A stretch of 64,000 nucleotides of DNA from a virus. Both the position numbers and the translations under genes were made by a program. This document shows, in pieces, positions 1 to 8,014 of the stretch; the first letter of the stretch is position 1; each line of letters starts with the position of its first letter. Under the pieces are notes generated by a model, which saw only the letters and a list, made by a program, of their open reading frames with translations, searched no databases and was not told where the DNA came from. The DNA lies in IMG/VR virus record IMGVR_UViG_3300047472_000309, positions 1 through 64,000 of that record. One strand, written 5' to 3'.

Positions 1-785
1 CGATTCATAACGTTGTCATAGTTCATTCCCAATGCAGCCATGGCTTCAAATACATTAGAATAGCGCACACCCTCAATCGAAACAGGCGGAGATTTAGCTC
101 GCTTTGTCTTGATAAGGGAATCACTTAACTTCCGGCGCGCTTCCTCCGAAAGCACGTGACCTATACTTGCGTGTCTAAGTTTCTCTATGTGGCTGTCGGA
201 GAAAACAATTCCTTTTCTCGCAGCAGAAAGATTTTTACGGTGTTCCTCGGACAAAACTTTGCCGACGTTAGCCTGGCGAAGTTTTTCGCGCGTTACTTCT
301 GAGACGTAGCGACCCTGCATCGCAGCACGAATCTTTTCTTTTGTCTCAGGAGAAAGCTTCTTACCAATATTCATCCGGCGCAACGCATCTTTAACTTCGA
401 AGGAATGCGTCATACCTAACATGGCATATCGTGCATTCGGTGCGCGATTAAAAAGCACTCCCAATGGCAGTAACGTATCAAGTAGCTCCTGTTCGTAGGC
501 TTGGGCCTCTTCTTCGGTTTGCGTAACGATGGTCTGAAAATAAATCTCCGGATCATCGTCGTATGCCGCTTGAAGCTCAGGAATTTCGTGAATTCCTTTT
601 CGGAGCAGATCCCGATGCTTGCGATGTCGTTCGTAAAGATGGGTAGTGCTGCCAACGTACATTTTCCCACTTTTCACATGAGTGATGACGTAAACTGCAT
701 TCAGTCTGACACTTTTGCGAAGCTGCGGCATATCTTCGAACTTCTGATGAGTAGATGTCATCAGATCAGAAACGTGAATTGTCAT
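1..785 (-). CDS. GIY-YIG homing endonuclease (3' end outside window)
   Basis: Translating the minus strand from an ATG at 785 gives an open frame that runs off the left edge of the window. Residues about 22-55 hold a GIY-YIG core (VYVIT...GKMYVGSTTHLYERHRKH). It is followed by several NUMOD3-like units (KKLSPETKEKIRAAMQGR, then KVLSEEHRKNLSAARKG and HVLSEEARRKLSD) and a NUMOD1-like helix-turn-helix start (VSIEGVRYSNVFEAMAALG). This order is the classic free-standing phage homing endonuclease. The ATG at 785 has AGGTG upstream; a second in-frame ATG lies at 761. A terminator (812-837) separates it from the gene before it, so it is probably a separate, mobile insertion. Its codons are more AT-rich than those of its neighbours. 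Confidence 0.88.
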   Translation of the reverse strand, partial: MTIHVSDLMTSTHQKFEDMPQLRKSVRLNAVYVITHVKSGKMYVGSTTHLYERHRKHRDLLRKGIHEIPELQAAYDDDPEIYFQTIVTQTEEEAQAYEQELLDTLLPLGVLFNRAPNARYAMLGMTHSFEVKDALRRMNIGKKLSPETKEKIRAAMQGRYVSEVTREKLRQANVGKVLSEEHRKNLSAARKGIVFSDSHIEKLRHASIGHVLSEEARRKLSDSLIKTKRAKSPPVSIEGVRYSNVFEAMAALGMNYDNVMN

Positions 786-804
786 GAGCTAATAACACCT
801 AAAG

Positions 805-837
805 AAGAAAAAAGAGGACGCCGTTAGACGCCCTCTT
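805..837 (-). terminator. Intrinsic terminator after the 845-1483 gene
   Basis: On the minus strand a stem AAGAGGGCGT / GCGTCCTCTT with a short loop is followed by TTTTTTCTTCTTT. Confidence 0.8.
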
Positions 838-844
838 AATCACA

Positions 845-1483
845 TCAGAGTTTACTTGCGTACGGCGATGTGGGATCTTCCCCGCCATCTGCGATCAAAG
901 CGTTCATGGCATCCCAGCACTTGAAAATGTCGTGCTGTTCGAGCAGATGCAAGTAACGATCGCCTTCGACCGGTTCGTCGAAGAAGAATTCCACATGGAA
1001 GTCCCCCTCTTCGTGACCGTCCTTATCTTTTACCACAGGCGTCTGGACGAAGCCATGCGCGGCCATCTGGTAATCATAGTGCTGCCATCCGATCTTGCCC
1101 GGATGCATGTCCACATAGGTTTCCGAATAGCCGTCAATCCGTTGGCCGTTATACATCTCCCGCACGACCGGATTAGCCACCAAGAAACGCTGCATCGAAA
1201 GGGGTGCCTGCTGAAAGGCGCCCATCTCCCAGATGCTACGAATCTCGTCGCGCTGCCACATGTGAGACACCATGCGCACCGCCGCCTTCGCGCGACGGAA
1301 TGCTTCGCTATTGCCAAAGCGCTCCCACGCACTACGGGCCGTTTCCATGAAACCCTGGCCAAACCCCGCCATCGAGCTCGACATGTTGTCGAACTGATTT
1401 TGCAGATAGCTCATGGTTCCCGGATGGGGCTCATGATAAATCACAGCGTCAAAGACGTCTGCACCTCCTGTAATTACTCGCAC
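845..1483 (-). CDS. Unknown protein downstream of RNAP beta-prime
   Basis: 212 residues, GTG start behind a strong GAGGAGG site. It follows the RNAP beta-prime gene by 13 nt and is the last gene before a terminator, so both are probably on one transcript. The middle is helical and basic (FMETARSAWERFGN...AFRRAKAAVRMVSHMW) and the C-terminal third is acidic and aromatic (GDFHVEFFFDEPVEGDRYLHLL). No signal peptide, membrane segment or known motif is visible. I do not recognise the family. Confidence 0.75.
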   Translation of the reverse strand: MRVITGGADVFDAVIYHEPHPGTMSYLQNQFDNMSSSMAGFGQGFMETARSAWERFGNSEAFRRAKAAVRMVSHMWQRDEIRSIWEMGAFQQAPLSMQRFLVANPVVREMYNGQRIDGYSETYVDMHPGKIGWQHYDYQMAAHGFVQTPVVKDKDGHEEGDFHVEFFFDEPVEGDRYLHLLEQHDIFKCWDAMNALIADGGEDPTSPYASKL

Positions 1484-1496
1484 GATGTCCTCCTCG

Positions 1497-2966
1497 TTAA
1501 GCGGCTTCAGCCAACATCATCATCTTGTTCCACTTGGCTTGATCCACCGATTCGTCCGTGTCATGCAAGAAGTTCGCCGTGGTGGCAATCACCGGCTTGG
1601 GCTGCGCGAGGTTACTCGACACCTTCTTCGGCTGGTCGAGACCAAACGTGCTCTTATGCGGCGCAAGTGCCCGCAGTTCTTCCGTCGTGTAGTTATCCAG
1701 ACACGGCGTGAAGTTCAGCTGGTCACCATCGAAGTCCGCGTTCAGGCCCTTCACGTCCAGAATACTGATCGAGACGGTCGGGATCTCCACCACAGACTTC
1801 ACTTGCGTCACATACACGAGCTGCGCCGAGCCGCGTTCCAACGAGGGATTCCGCTGCATGATACACGGAATGCCTTTGTACGGGCACTCTGCAATCAGCT
1901 CCTGGAACAACTGATCCAGGTCCTCGTTGTAAATCGACGCGTGCTTGTTCAGGAACGCGATCCCTTCGTTCGGTGTATAGCCGCGCCGTATCAGCTTGTT
2001 CATCAAGTGGATACGGAACACCGACAGACCGATCCCCCACGGAATGTGGATTTCCTCGTAATCGTGCGCATCCGTCAACGACGAGATCACCGCACGGAAC
2101 GAGAAATGGGACCGAGAGCCGAACACGTGCTTACGGAAAATCCCCTGCTTCTTGGCGAGTGTGGTCTTATACAGACCCTCGTAAAACTCCGCCAATTGCG
2201 AGATCGTCTTCACGGTCCGATTCTCTTTCACACGCACGGTGTGAGAGGTCAGGGAGGAATCGATGCCTGCCATCATGCGAATCGCATCCACCGCACCGGT
2301 GATGATGGGGTCCACATAGGTGCCGACGTTGCTCTCCTCAATCACGAGAAGCGCCCGGTTCGGCAACGGCAGGTGATCGCTAAACACGCAGTCCCGTTGA
2401 TTGCGTATCGCCGTCATGAGCTCCAGATGCTCCTCACTCTTGCGATACTCCTTGAGATCCATGAGCAACGCCATGATCTCGTCGAACTTGTTCACGAAGT
2501 TGTTCAACCCACGCGGGCAGTTCAACTCCTCCAGCCGATACACGACCTGAGGTTTACGCACCGGCGGCGCGTAGTTCGTGTCACAAATCCAGCGAATGAT
2601 CTCATAACCACTGCGGGTGAATCGCTTCTTGAGCATCATCCACACGATCGGGTTGATCAGGCCATCAACGCCTTTCGGCCTTCTGATCCACACGATCGGT
2701 TCGAGGTCACGCTCCACATGCGAGCGCACTTCTGTGCCACAGGAGCTACATACCACACCGACGTTGTAGCCACCAACGATCTCGCCACATTCGCACGACG
2801 GCAGATTGCTCAGCAAATCGCCCGAATAGGTGGTATAGATCAGTCGGTTAAACTCTTGCCGATCCTTCTCCGATGATTCCGCAATCTCGTTGATGATCTT
2901 CGGCTCTCGCGTCGAGTGTTGGTAAAACAGCTCGTTGAAATTGATCAAACTGAGTCTTACGCCCAC
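1497..2966 (-). CDS. Non-virion RNA polymerase beta-prime subunit, N-terminal part
   Basis: Carries the universal catalytic aspartate motif NADFDGDQLN near residue 412, the Mg-binding loop of multisubunit RNA polymerases, and an N-terminal zinc ribbon (CECGE ... CSSCGTE, about residues 58-76). At 489 residues it is only the N-terminal part of beta-prime, as usual in phiKZ-like phages where each large subunit is divided. It differs from the second beta-prime part at 52262-53890, and lies away from the virion-protein block and near chmA, so I assign it to the non-virion enzyme that makes later transcripts (inference). The start is GTG with AAGGAG six bases upstream; no better ATG exists. Its beta-prime C-terminal partner is not in this window. 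Confidence 0.9.
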   Translation of the reverse strand: MGVRLSLINFNELFYQHSTREPKIINEIAESSEKDRQEFNRLIYTTYSGDLLSNLPSCECGEIVGGYNVGVVCSSCGTEVRSHVERDLEPIVWIRRPKGVDGLINPIVWMMLKKRFTRSGYEIIRWICDTNYAPPVRKPQVVYRLEELNCPRGLNNFVNKFDEIMALLMDLKEYRKSEEHLELMTAIRNQRDCVFSDHLPLPNRALLVIEESNVGTYVDPIITGAVDAIRMMAGIDSSLTSHTVRVKENRTVKTISQLAEFYEGLYKTTLAKKQGIFRKHVFGSRSHFSFRAVISSLTDAHDYEEIHIPWGIGLSVFRIHLMNKLIRRGYTPNEGIAFLNKHASIYNEDLDQLFQELIAECPYKGIPCIMQRNPSLERGSAQLVYVTQVKSVVEIPTVSISILDVKGLNADFDGDQLNFTPCLDNYTTEELRALAPHKSTFGLDQPKKVSSNLAQPKPVIATTANFLHDTDESVDQAKWNKMMMLAEAA

Positions 2967-3052
2967 TCGTTTCTCCTTGTTTCCTGTTTACTCGGGTACG
3001 GAATACCACTAGCTAGATGATACTCCAATAGATACCTCACCCCTGTAAAAAG

Positions 3053-3080
3053 AAAAAAAAGAGGGACCCGAAGGCCCCTC
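3053..3080 (-). terminator. Intrinsic terminator after chmA
   Basis: Minus-strand stem GAGGGGCC / GGTCCCTC with a TTCG-type loop followed by eight T, then CTTTTTAC. Confidence 0.85.
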
Positions 3081-3131
3081 TTTCGACCGCTTACGCGGAA
3101 ATGGTTACTGCTGCGCTACGTGTTCAGCTGC

Positions 3132-5042
3132 TTACCAGCGCGAGCTGAAGCCCGTGCGGCCCCAGCCAGCGCCTTGGTTCGACTGACCGCCGAAGCCTGC
3201 CGCGAACAGACCGGTTGCACCCGGCGCCATGAGCAGGCCGTTGGCGAACTGCGCCGTTGCACGCTCTTGACCCGCGACGTCGCCGAACGGGTATTGTGCA
3301 CGCAGGACGAGACCCGCATCCACGCAGCCCTTGGCCAGCGCTTCCATGAACGCACCGTCCAGCGTTGCACGACGTGCGAAACCCGTGAAGGTTGCATCGC
3401 CGACCAGACCCTGGATGATGTTCTTGCGACGCGCGAGACGCTGCGCGGGCGAGATTTGCAGATTGACGAACGTGTCGCTCCAGTCCTTGATGACCGTCGG
3501 GTCCTTCTCGCCGATCAGGTTCGCTACCGCGAGGTAGTCGATGTCGCGGATGTCGCGCTTGCGACCTTGCTGGTCGACGTACCAACCCAGGTGAATGCGG
3601 TTGTTGTTGTCGAACGCAACGCGGCCCGTGCCGTTCGTGTAGTGCTTCAGGAAGTTGCCGTTCGTCAGCGTCTGCGCTGCTTCGATGATGAACTCGTTGG
3701 CCTTCGGGCTGCCTTCAGCAGCAGCCGCGAACACCGAGTTCGACCAGGTCGACGGACCGCATTCCGGCACGTCGATCGAGAGCAGCAGGCCCGGACGCAC
3801 GAAAGCTTGCAGCAGCTTGTGCAGCGTGCCTTGTGCCGTGAACGCGTCCGACTTCGTGTCGATGCGCGCGCCGATGCCGTTCGCGTTGCCTTCCGGATTC
3901 GCTTCGATACCGATTGCACCGATGTCGTGCATGTCGATGCCTTGCGCGTAAGGACGCGGTGCGAAACCACGTGCCCAGGCGTTGCCGTCGCGCAGCGTGA
4001 GCGCCTGAACCAGCGCGAACAGCTGTGCCGGAACGGTCATCAGCTCGAGCGTTTCCAGGTGCGTCATCACGAAGTGCGTGATGTACAGCGGGTTGAACTG
4101 CTGTTGCTGCGCTTGACCCCACTGCGCGTACGGGTTCGCGGTCGGCGCGACCGGGTCCCACACGAGGTCGAGGAAGCCGCCGACTTGCGAGACCTTCGTC
4201 GCGCGTGCGTCTGCGTTGGCGCCCTGGCCGGTCGTGATTGCCGTGGCGATCAGGTCGATCATCACGTCGGTGCGGATCGGCTCGCCGACCGGGTCGACCA
4301 GTTGGTCGTGGTTGAACGCGACGCGCGCGGTCAGGTTCGAGTCGCGTGCTGCGCCAGCCAGGTTCAGGTCGCGGAAGTCCGTGCGCATGCGGTTCAGTTC
4401 GTGGTTCGCGGCAAACAGGGCGTTCGCGGCGAGCTGGTACACGAGCTGTTCGTCTGCGACGTCGAACGAACGCGGCACGACTTCGGCTTCAGCGTCGATC
4501 AGACGCGCGCCGTTGAAGGTACGGGCCACGGCATCGGCCACGACTTCGCGGAACTTGTCGTCCCACACGTCGCCGTCGACACGCTGGATTTCGACGTTCT
4601 GGCCGTTGATCTGGTCGTACTTCGGCGGGAACGGTTCGCCCGAGCCTGCGAGGATCAGCGTGTGGTACGCGACGCCCAGGTCCAGGTCGTTCTTGTCGAA
4701 CAGCGCCACGATGAGCGCCGAGCGCGCGATCGCCGGGTTGTTGTTCATGTCGAGCGGCAGCAGCTTGATCTCGAAAGCCGGGTTCGCCGACTTGTACGTT
4801 TCGATCAGTGCCTTCTCGAGCTTGACGAGCACTTCAGCGGCCGGGTTGCGACCCATCGGTGCGTTGCCCAGGCGGCCGAGCGAGCGGAAGCTGAAGCCCG
4901 CCGGTGCGGATTGTTGTTGCTGGTTCATGGTGCCTCGCGGTTGAGAGTTCTGGTTGTCCTTGGCCCGGCTGAAGCCTGCTGCCATTTGCGTTTCTGCCGG
5001 AGCTGCTGCTTGGCCTTCTTGGCCCGGTTGTTCGATTGCCAT
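3132..5042 (-). CDS. chmA: Chimallin, phage nucleus shell protein
   Basis: 636 residues, close to the roughly 630 of the known chimallin of Pseudomonas phage 201phi2-1. I recognise shared blocks from memory of that protein: KLLPLD near residue 85, AYHTLI, FRDLNLA, HDIGAIGIEAN, ALDVPECGP-like SIDVPECGPSTW, RDIRDIDYLAVANL and GEKDP, in the same order. Chimallin self-assembles into the proteinaceous shell that encloses replicating phage DNA and excludes host nucleases. The N-terminal 60 residues are Gln/Ala/Gly-rich and the C-terminus is a Gly-rich tail (GFGGQSNQGAGWGRTG), probably flexible linkers between protomers. ATG start with AAGGAATAGC upstream. An early promoter (5128-5156) lies 86 nt upstream, as expected for an early abundant protein. 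Confidence 0.94.
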   Translation of the reverse strand: MAIEQPGQEGQAAAPAETQMAAGFSRAKDNQNSQPRGTMNQQQQSAPAGFSFRSLGRLGNAPMGRNPAAEVLVKLEKALIETYKSANPAFEIKLLPLDMNNNPAIARSALIVALFDKNDLDLGVAYHTLILAGSGEPFPPKYDQINGQNVEIQRVDGDVWDDKFREVVADAVARTFNGARLIDAEAEVVPRSFDVADEQLVYQLAANALFAANHELNRMRTDFRDLNLAGAARDSNLTARVAFNHDQLVDPVGEPIRTDVMIDLIATAITTGQGANADARATKVSQVGGFLDLVWDPVAPTANPYAQWGQAQQQQFNPLYITHFVMTHLETLELMTVPAQLFALVQALTLRDGNAWARGFAPRPYAQGIDMHDIGAIGIEANPEGNANGIGARIDTKSDAFTAQGTLHKLLQAFVRPGLLLSIDVPECGPSTWSNSVFAAAAEGSPKANEFIIEAAQTLTNGNFLKHYTNGTGRVAFDNNNRIHLGWYVDQQGRKRDIRDIDYLAVANLIGEKDPTVIKDWSDTFVNLQISPAQRLARRKNIIQGLVGDATFTGFARRATLDGAFMEALAKGCVDAGLVLRAQYPFGDVAGQERATAQFANGLLMAPGATGLFAAGFGGQSNQGAGWGRTGFSSRW

Positions 5043-5127
5043 AGTGCTATTCCTTGTTTCAGAATTATCGTTTAATACACTCGAGTGTATGCTAGAAAAG
5101 AGCGATACTCTATTCCAACACAGGTTA

Positions 5128-5156
5128 GTAATATAGGTCTAACAAATCTTTGAATC
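5128..5156 (-). promoter_or_regulatory. Early promoter upstream of chmA
   Basis: Minus strand ends in an exact TATATTAC preceded by GATTCAAAGATTTG. The 29-nt block is almost identical to that at 44334-44362. TATATTAC is, from memory, the reported phiKZ early promoter core. Confidence 0.75.
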
Positions 5157-5214
5157 GTGCCTTTATTACTAACTTCTGCTGGAACAAGATCAAACCTCGC
5201 TCATAGGGGGGTCC

Positions 5215-5241
5215 CCTAGCCAGTGGGTAAGACTGGCTAGG
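5215..5241 (-). terminator. Hairpin ending the ten-gene early operon
   Basis: Perfect 10-bp stem CCTAGCCAGT / ACTGGCTAGG; no T-tract, but CCTATGAG follows on the minus strand, resembling the TATG seen after other hairpins here. Confidence 0.55.
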
Positions 5242-5297
5242 AGTAAAGACAGCGGTTTAGACTGTCTCTATACCATAGGCATTATCGCAGTAAGAAT

Positions 5298-5933
5298 TTA
5301 CTTCGCCAATTCTGCCTGGCGACGCTGCTTGCGCGGCATCGCTTTGTGCTGCTGGAGCTTCTGGGCGGCGAGCTCCGCGTCCGTGTACTGGACGTTGGTG
5401 GTAACACCAATGTAGGGTCGCTTCAGGGCCACCTTCACTTCGCCGTCGTCTTGACGATACACGGCGATGTTGCCGGTCATGATGCCGTGGTACCATTGGC
5501 CGTCGAAGAGTGCTGCGATTTCCGGCTGATGATCGAACTCGCGCTTCTCGTGACAAATGAGCAAGTACTTGACCAGTCCCCACTCACAGGTACGGGCCGA
5601 CGCCGGTTGCGGCCGGTGCGCCATGAACTGCCAAAAGCGTTGCTGCTTCAAGTAGTTCAGATAGGCTTCTTGCTGTTGCGCCATCTGCATGGCCTGCTCG
5701 ACCTGTTCCGGGGTTTGTTCCGGATTGGCAGCCAGGCCTTCGAGCGTGATCTGTTCCAGTTCGTCGGCGTTCATCACGTCGTCGAGTACCGGCACGCTTT
5801 TACGCGGTTCGGCTTCGGCTTGTTCCCGCATGGCTTGTTCGACCATGAGACCCTCTTGGATCTCAGCCAGTCGCGCAGCTTCTTCTTCCGAGACGGGCAA
5901 CGCAGCCGCGCTCTCTACCTTAACATCCATCAT
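5298..5933 (-). CDS. Unknown early protein, last gene of the early operon
   Basis: 211 residues from an ATG that overlaps the stop of the previous gene (TGATG), so translation is likely coupled. Residues 1-90 are acidic and rich in Glu, Gln and Ala with coiled-coil character; a stretch MAQQQEAYLNYLKQQRFWQF precedes a more globular second half with strands such as QWYHGIMTGNIAVYRQD, and the tail is basic (KAMPRKQRRQAELAK). No family recognised. As the final member of the operon driven from 8467-8495 it is probably a host-interaction or regulatory protein (inference from position only). Confidence 0.75.
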   Translation of the reverse strand: MMDVKVESAAALPVSEEEAARLAEIQEGLMVEQAMREQAEAEPRKSVPVLDDVMNADELEQITLEGLAANPEQTPEQVEQAMQMAQQQEAYLNYLKQQRFWQFMAHRPQPASARTCEWGLVKYLLICHEKREFDHQPEIAALFDGQWYHGIMTGNIAVYRQDDGEVKVALKRPYIGVTTNVQYTDAELAAQKLQQHKAMPRKQRRQAELAK

Positions 5934-6409
5934 CAGTTCCACCGATCGCGTTTTCTGTTCTTGGGCAAGGCGGGCCGCTGGGAGCTTTTCCCAGGGTTAT
6001 TCACCTTGAATGCGGGCATAGCGTGTACAACTTCTGCCAAGCCCAATGGCTCGACGTCACTTCTCATGGGATGCACCATCCCAGTAAGTTTTTCCTGGAT
6101 CTTGCGCTCACTCATGCCGCGACTCTTAAGCTCAACGCGCAATTCTTCGGGTGAAGCAATCACAATCAGGGGCAACTTGGCAGCACGAATCGCCTCAATA
6201 ACGTGGGGTGCATGTAAGGCGTGCTCCACGTAAAGAATCGGCAACTCCCGGAAAGCACCTTTATGCTGGGACGTGAGCTCCATGACAGGGGTGCCATCCG
6301 GTAGCGCCACGGTGAGGGGTTCGATGCTCTGGTCGATCGGCTCCAAATAAGCCTTGGTCGCTTCGCGCAGCTGCTCGATGACCCGCGCGCATTCTTCATC
6401 CCGGTTCAT
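5933..6409 (-). CDS. Unknown early protein with basic Trp tail
   Basis: 158 residues; the ATG at 6409 has an excellent GGAGG eight bases upstream and overlaps the end of the gene before it by four bases. Mixed alpha/beta composition with a possible small Rossmann-like segment (HVIEAIRAAKLPLIVIASPEEL). The last residues, LPKNRKRDRWN, resemble the basic, tryptophan-containing tails of several other proteins in this operon. Family not recognised. Confidence 0.78.
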   Translation of the reverse strand: MNRDEECARVIEQLREATKAYLEPIDQSIEPLTVALPDGTPVMELTSQHKGAFRELPILYVEHALHAPHVIEAIRAAKLPLIVIASPEELRVELKSRGMSERKIQEKLTGMVHPMRSDVEPLGLAEVVHAMPAFKVNNPGKSSQRPALPKNRKRDRWN

Positions 6410-6720
6410 TCCCACCACCTCCCTTTCTTGTAGCGTGAGCCCGACTTCGGCCCATGCTTACGTTTCTTCTTACCCCGGCGTTCATCGCGTGAACGATAGT
6501 CTTCCATCGGACCCTGATTCATGTTGGTGTATGTCTTGGCTCCGGTGCTCGCGTTCCCGTACAACGCCACGCTACTGGTATCGTTAACTGCTGCCTGAAG
6601 GGCGATCTGAACCGCAGCGCTGCGTAAGAGCGAACGGGCGTAGCCTGTACGGCCACCCGGCAAGATATGGCCGATGGTGCCCACATTCACGTGCGGCTTG
6701 GTGCGCTCAAACTTCGCCAT
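6406..6720 (-). CDS. Early protein with an EF-Tu N-terminal mimic
   Basis: 104 residues. After Met-Ala, residues 3-18 read [16 protein letters not shown], which equals the N-terminus of bacterial elongation factor Tu ([20 protein letters not shown] in betaproteobacteria, from memory) except for a two-residue deletion. In EF-Tu the next residues VDHGKT form the GTP-binding P-loop; here they are ILPGGRTG, so the site cannot be a normal GTPase. The rest is unrelated to EF-Tu: a helix ([19 protein letters not shown]), then a strongly basic tail ending RYKKGRWWE. The start is certain: ATG at 6720 follows GGAGGAG seven bases away and overlaps the previous stop by 14 bases. Eighth gene of the early operon, so made at the beginning of infection. 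Role unknown; decoy or competitor for an EF-Tu partner is inference. Confidence 0.85.
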   Translation of the reverse strand: [104 protein letters not shown]

Positions 6721-6997
6721 CTTTCTTCTCCTCCGGCGCGCTCGCACAGACTTTACAACACATCCGGCGCTTGTAGCCCAGGAAGTGATGTCGGCAGTGT
6801 AGGCAGATACATTCGTACATGCCGTTTTCGTGCGGGAAGTCTTCCGGCCAGTGGCGTTCTTTACTGTCCGGATGCTTACGATTGAAGCCGGTGATAATCG
6901 CTGCGTCTAGCTTATCGCGCTGGGCTTCCAGCCGCTTGAGAATCGCGGCTTTAGCGATCTCGGCAGGAGTGGGTTGGAGTTGGATCTCGTCGCTCAT
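6707..6997 (-). CDS. Small zinc-ribbon protein
   Basis: 96 residues. The N-terminal half is helical (TPAEIAKAAILKRLEAQRDKL); the C-terminal part has two Cys pairs in ECICLHCRHHFLGYKRRMCC followed by KVC, a likely zinc ribbon, and the end is Lys/Glu-rich. ATG at 6997 overlaps the stop of the preceding gene (ATGA). Probably a small nucleic-acid or protein-binding early factor; the family is not recognised. Confidence 0.78.
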   Translation of the reverse strand: MSDEIQLQPTPAEIAKAAILKRLEAQRDKLDAAIITGFNRKHPDSKERHWPEDFPHENGMYECICLHCRHHFLGYKRRMCCKVCASAPEEKKDGEV

Positions 6998-7218
6998 GCT
7001 GCTTCTCGTTCTTGGTATCGTTCTAGTGTTGCTTCGGCTTCTTCGAGCGCCGCACGCACTTCCGCTAGGCGGTTGGCTGCTTCCTCGACCGTCCAAGCTT
7101 CGCCACCCCGTTGGGCACTGTGCGCTATCCGGCTAAACTGATGCTGGATAGCACGCGCACCCCGCTCTTGTTCTTGTCGCCATGACGGCGCCCATGGTTT
7201 ATTCTGACGCTTGGCCAT
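6994..7218 (-). CDS. Small coiled-coil early protein
   Basis: 74 residues. A basic, Trp-containing N-terminus (MAKRQNKPWAPSWRQEQERG) is followed by a predicted coiled coil (ANRLAEVRAALEEAEATLER). Shares ATGA stop/start overlap with the downstream zinc-ribbon gene. No known family. Confidence 0.75.
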   Translation of the reverse strand: MAKRQNKPWAPSWRQEQERGARAIQHQFSRIAHSAQRGGEAWTVEEAANRLAEVRAALEEAEATLERYQEREAA

Positions 7219-7224
7219 GCTAGT

Positions 7225-7473
7225 TCACCGGTGATTCCACCACTGACGACTACGTTGGTTCTTGGTTCGCTTGGCTTGTCGCTCACGTTGCGCTTGACGC
7301 TCTTCCGCAGGTGTGAGGGGCGCTGCCATGTAGCTCAGTTCTTCTTCCGAGTACGGGTTGGGGGTGGGCGGACAGATCTGATTGAACACCCGTTGCGCGG
7401 GACTGTGCGACTTCATAGGTGCGGCGTAAGGTGGCGAAGTGACGGGTTTCTTGTAATCGCGTGAATCAAACAT
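7225..7473 (-). CDS. Small Pro-rich early protein with basic WW tail
   Basis: 82 residues from ATG 7473 with GGAG upstream; the previous gene ends at 7482. Pro-rich N-terminal half (KKPVTSPPYAAPMKSHSP), then a basic helix and the tail TKNQRSRQWWNHR, which resembles SRQREWWN near the end of the 8011-8265 product. Function unknown. Confidence 0.74.
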   Translation of the reverse strand: MFDSRDYKKPVTSPPYAAPMKSHSPAQRVFNQICPPTPNPYSEEELSYMAAPLTPAEERQAQRERQAKRTKNQRSRQWWNHR

Positions 7474-7481
7474 CTCGACTC

Positions 7482-7661
7482 CTAGAAGGCGTACCACATC
7501 AACCAAGCGACGGCGGAGATCAAGCAGCCGATTACCAAGAAGCCAGCCGCGGCAATGCTTTGGAACGGCACCCGCTCCGGCGTCGCCAGACCCAGGGCCG
7601 GTAGCCCCACACAAAACACCGTGATCCAGATCGGCAACCAGTAGGAATGAAAGGAGATCAT
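7482..7661 (-). CDS. Small two-helix membrane protein
   Basis: 59 residues, read directly from the sequence. Two hydrophobic segments, about residues 8-25 (WLPIWITVFCVGLPALGL) and 36-56 (IAAAGFLVIGCLISAVAWLM), with a short linker containing Glu-Arg. The ATG overlaps the stop of the previous gene as ATGA, and the gap to the next gene is eight bases, which strongly supports it as a real gene. An inner-membrane protein made early; a holin-like role is possible in shape but unlikely in an early operon. Confidence 0.8.
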   Translation of the reverse strand: MISFHSYWLPIWITVFCVGLPALGLATPERVPFQSIAAAGFLVIGCLISAVAWLMWYAF

Positions 7662-8014
7662 GTCGTGGTCAGAATGTTGGGCAAGGCGAGGAGGATGTTC
7701 TCGAGCGCCTTGGGCACACCTCGGTCACGGGCCGAACCGCGCGACATGACAAACGGAAAGTAGGCTTTGATCTTGTCGACCAATGCCGTATCGGCCACGT
7801 CGCACGTGTAGATGCTGGTATTGGCATCCGGCGTGCCTTGGAACATGTCGATCAAGAGCGCACAGGCGCGCGACATGTAGGGCTCGGCCGCGATGTCCTT
7901 CTCGTCGAAGACTTCCGGATGCTGACGGATAAAGCTGGTCCAACCACGGATAATCCCGACACTGGCGAGAAGGTTATTCGGCTCCACGGTTTCCCGTGTT
8001 TGATCGAAATTCAT
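7658..8014 (-). CDS. Unknown early protein
   Basis: 118 residues from ATG 8014, which overlaps the preceding stop as ATGA. Mostly helical (VGIIRGWTSFIRQHPEVF; ACALLIDMFQGTP), ending in a hydrophobic helix ENILLALPNILTTT. No family recognised. Middle member of the early operon. Confidence 0.75.
   Translation of the reverse strand: MNFDQTRETVEPNNLLASVGIIRGWTSFIRQHPEVFDEKDIAAEPYMSRACALLIDMFQGTPDANTSIYTCDVADTALVDKIKAYFPFVMSRGSARDRGVPKALENILLALPNILTTT

Noticed and set aside
3120-5075. A 651-residue plus-strand open frame
   Set aside because: Antisense shadow of chmA with Arg/Val-rich unnatural composition.
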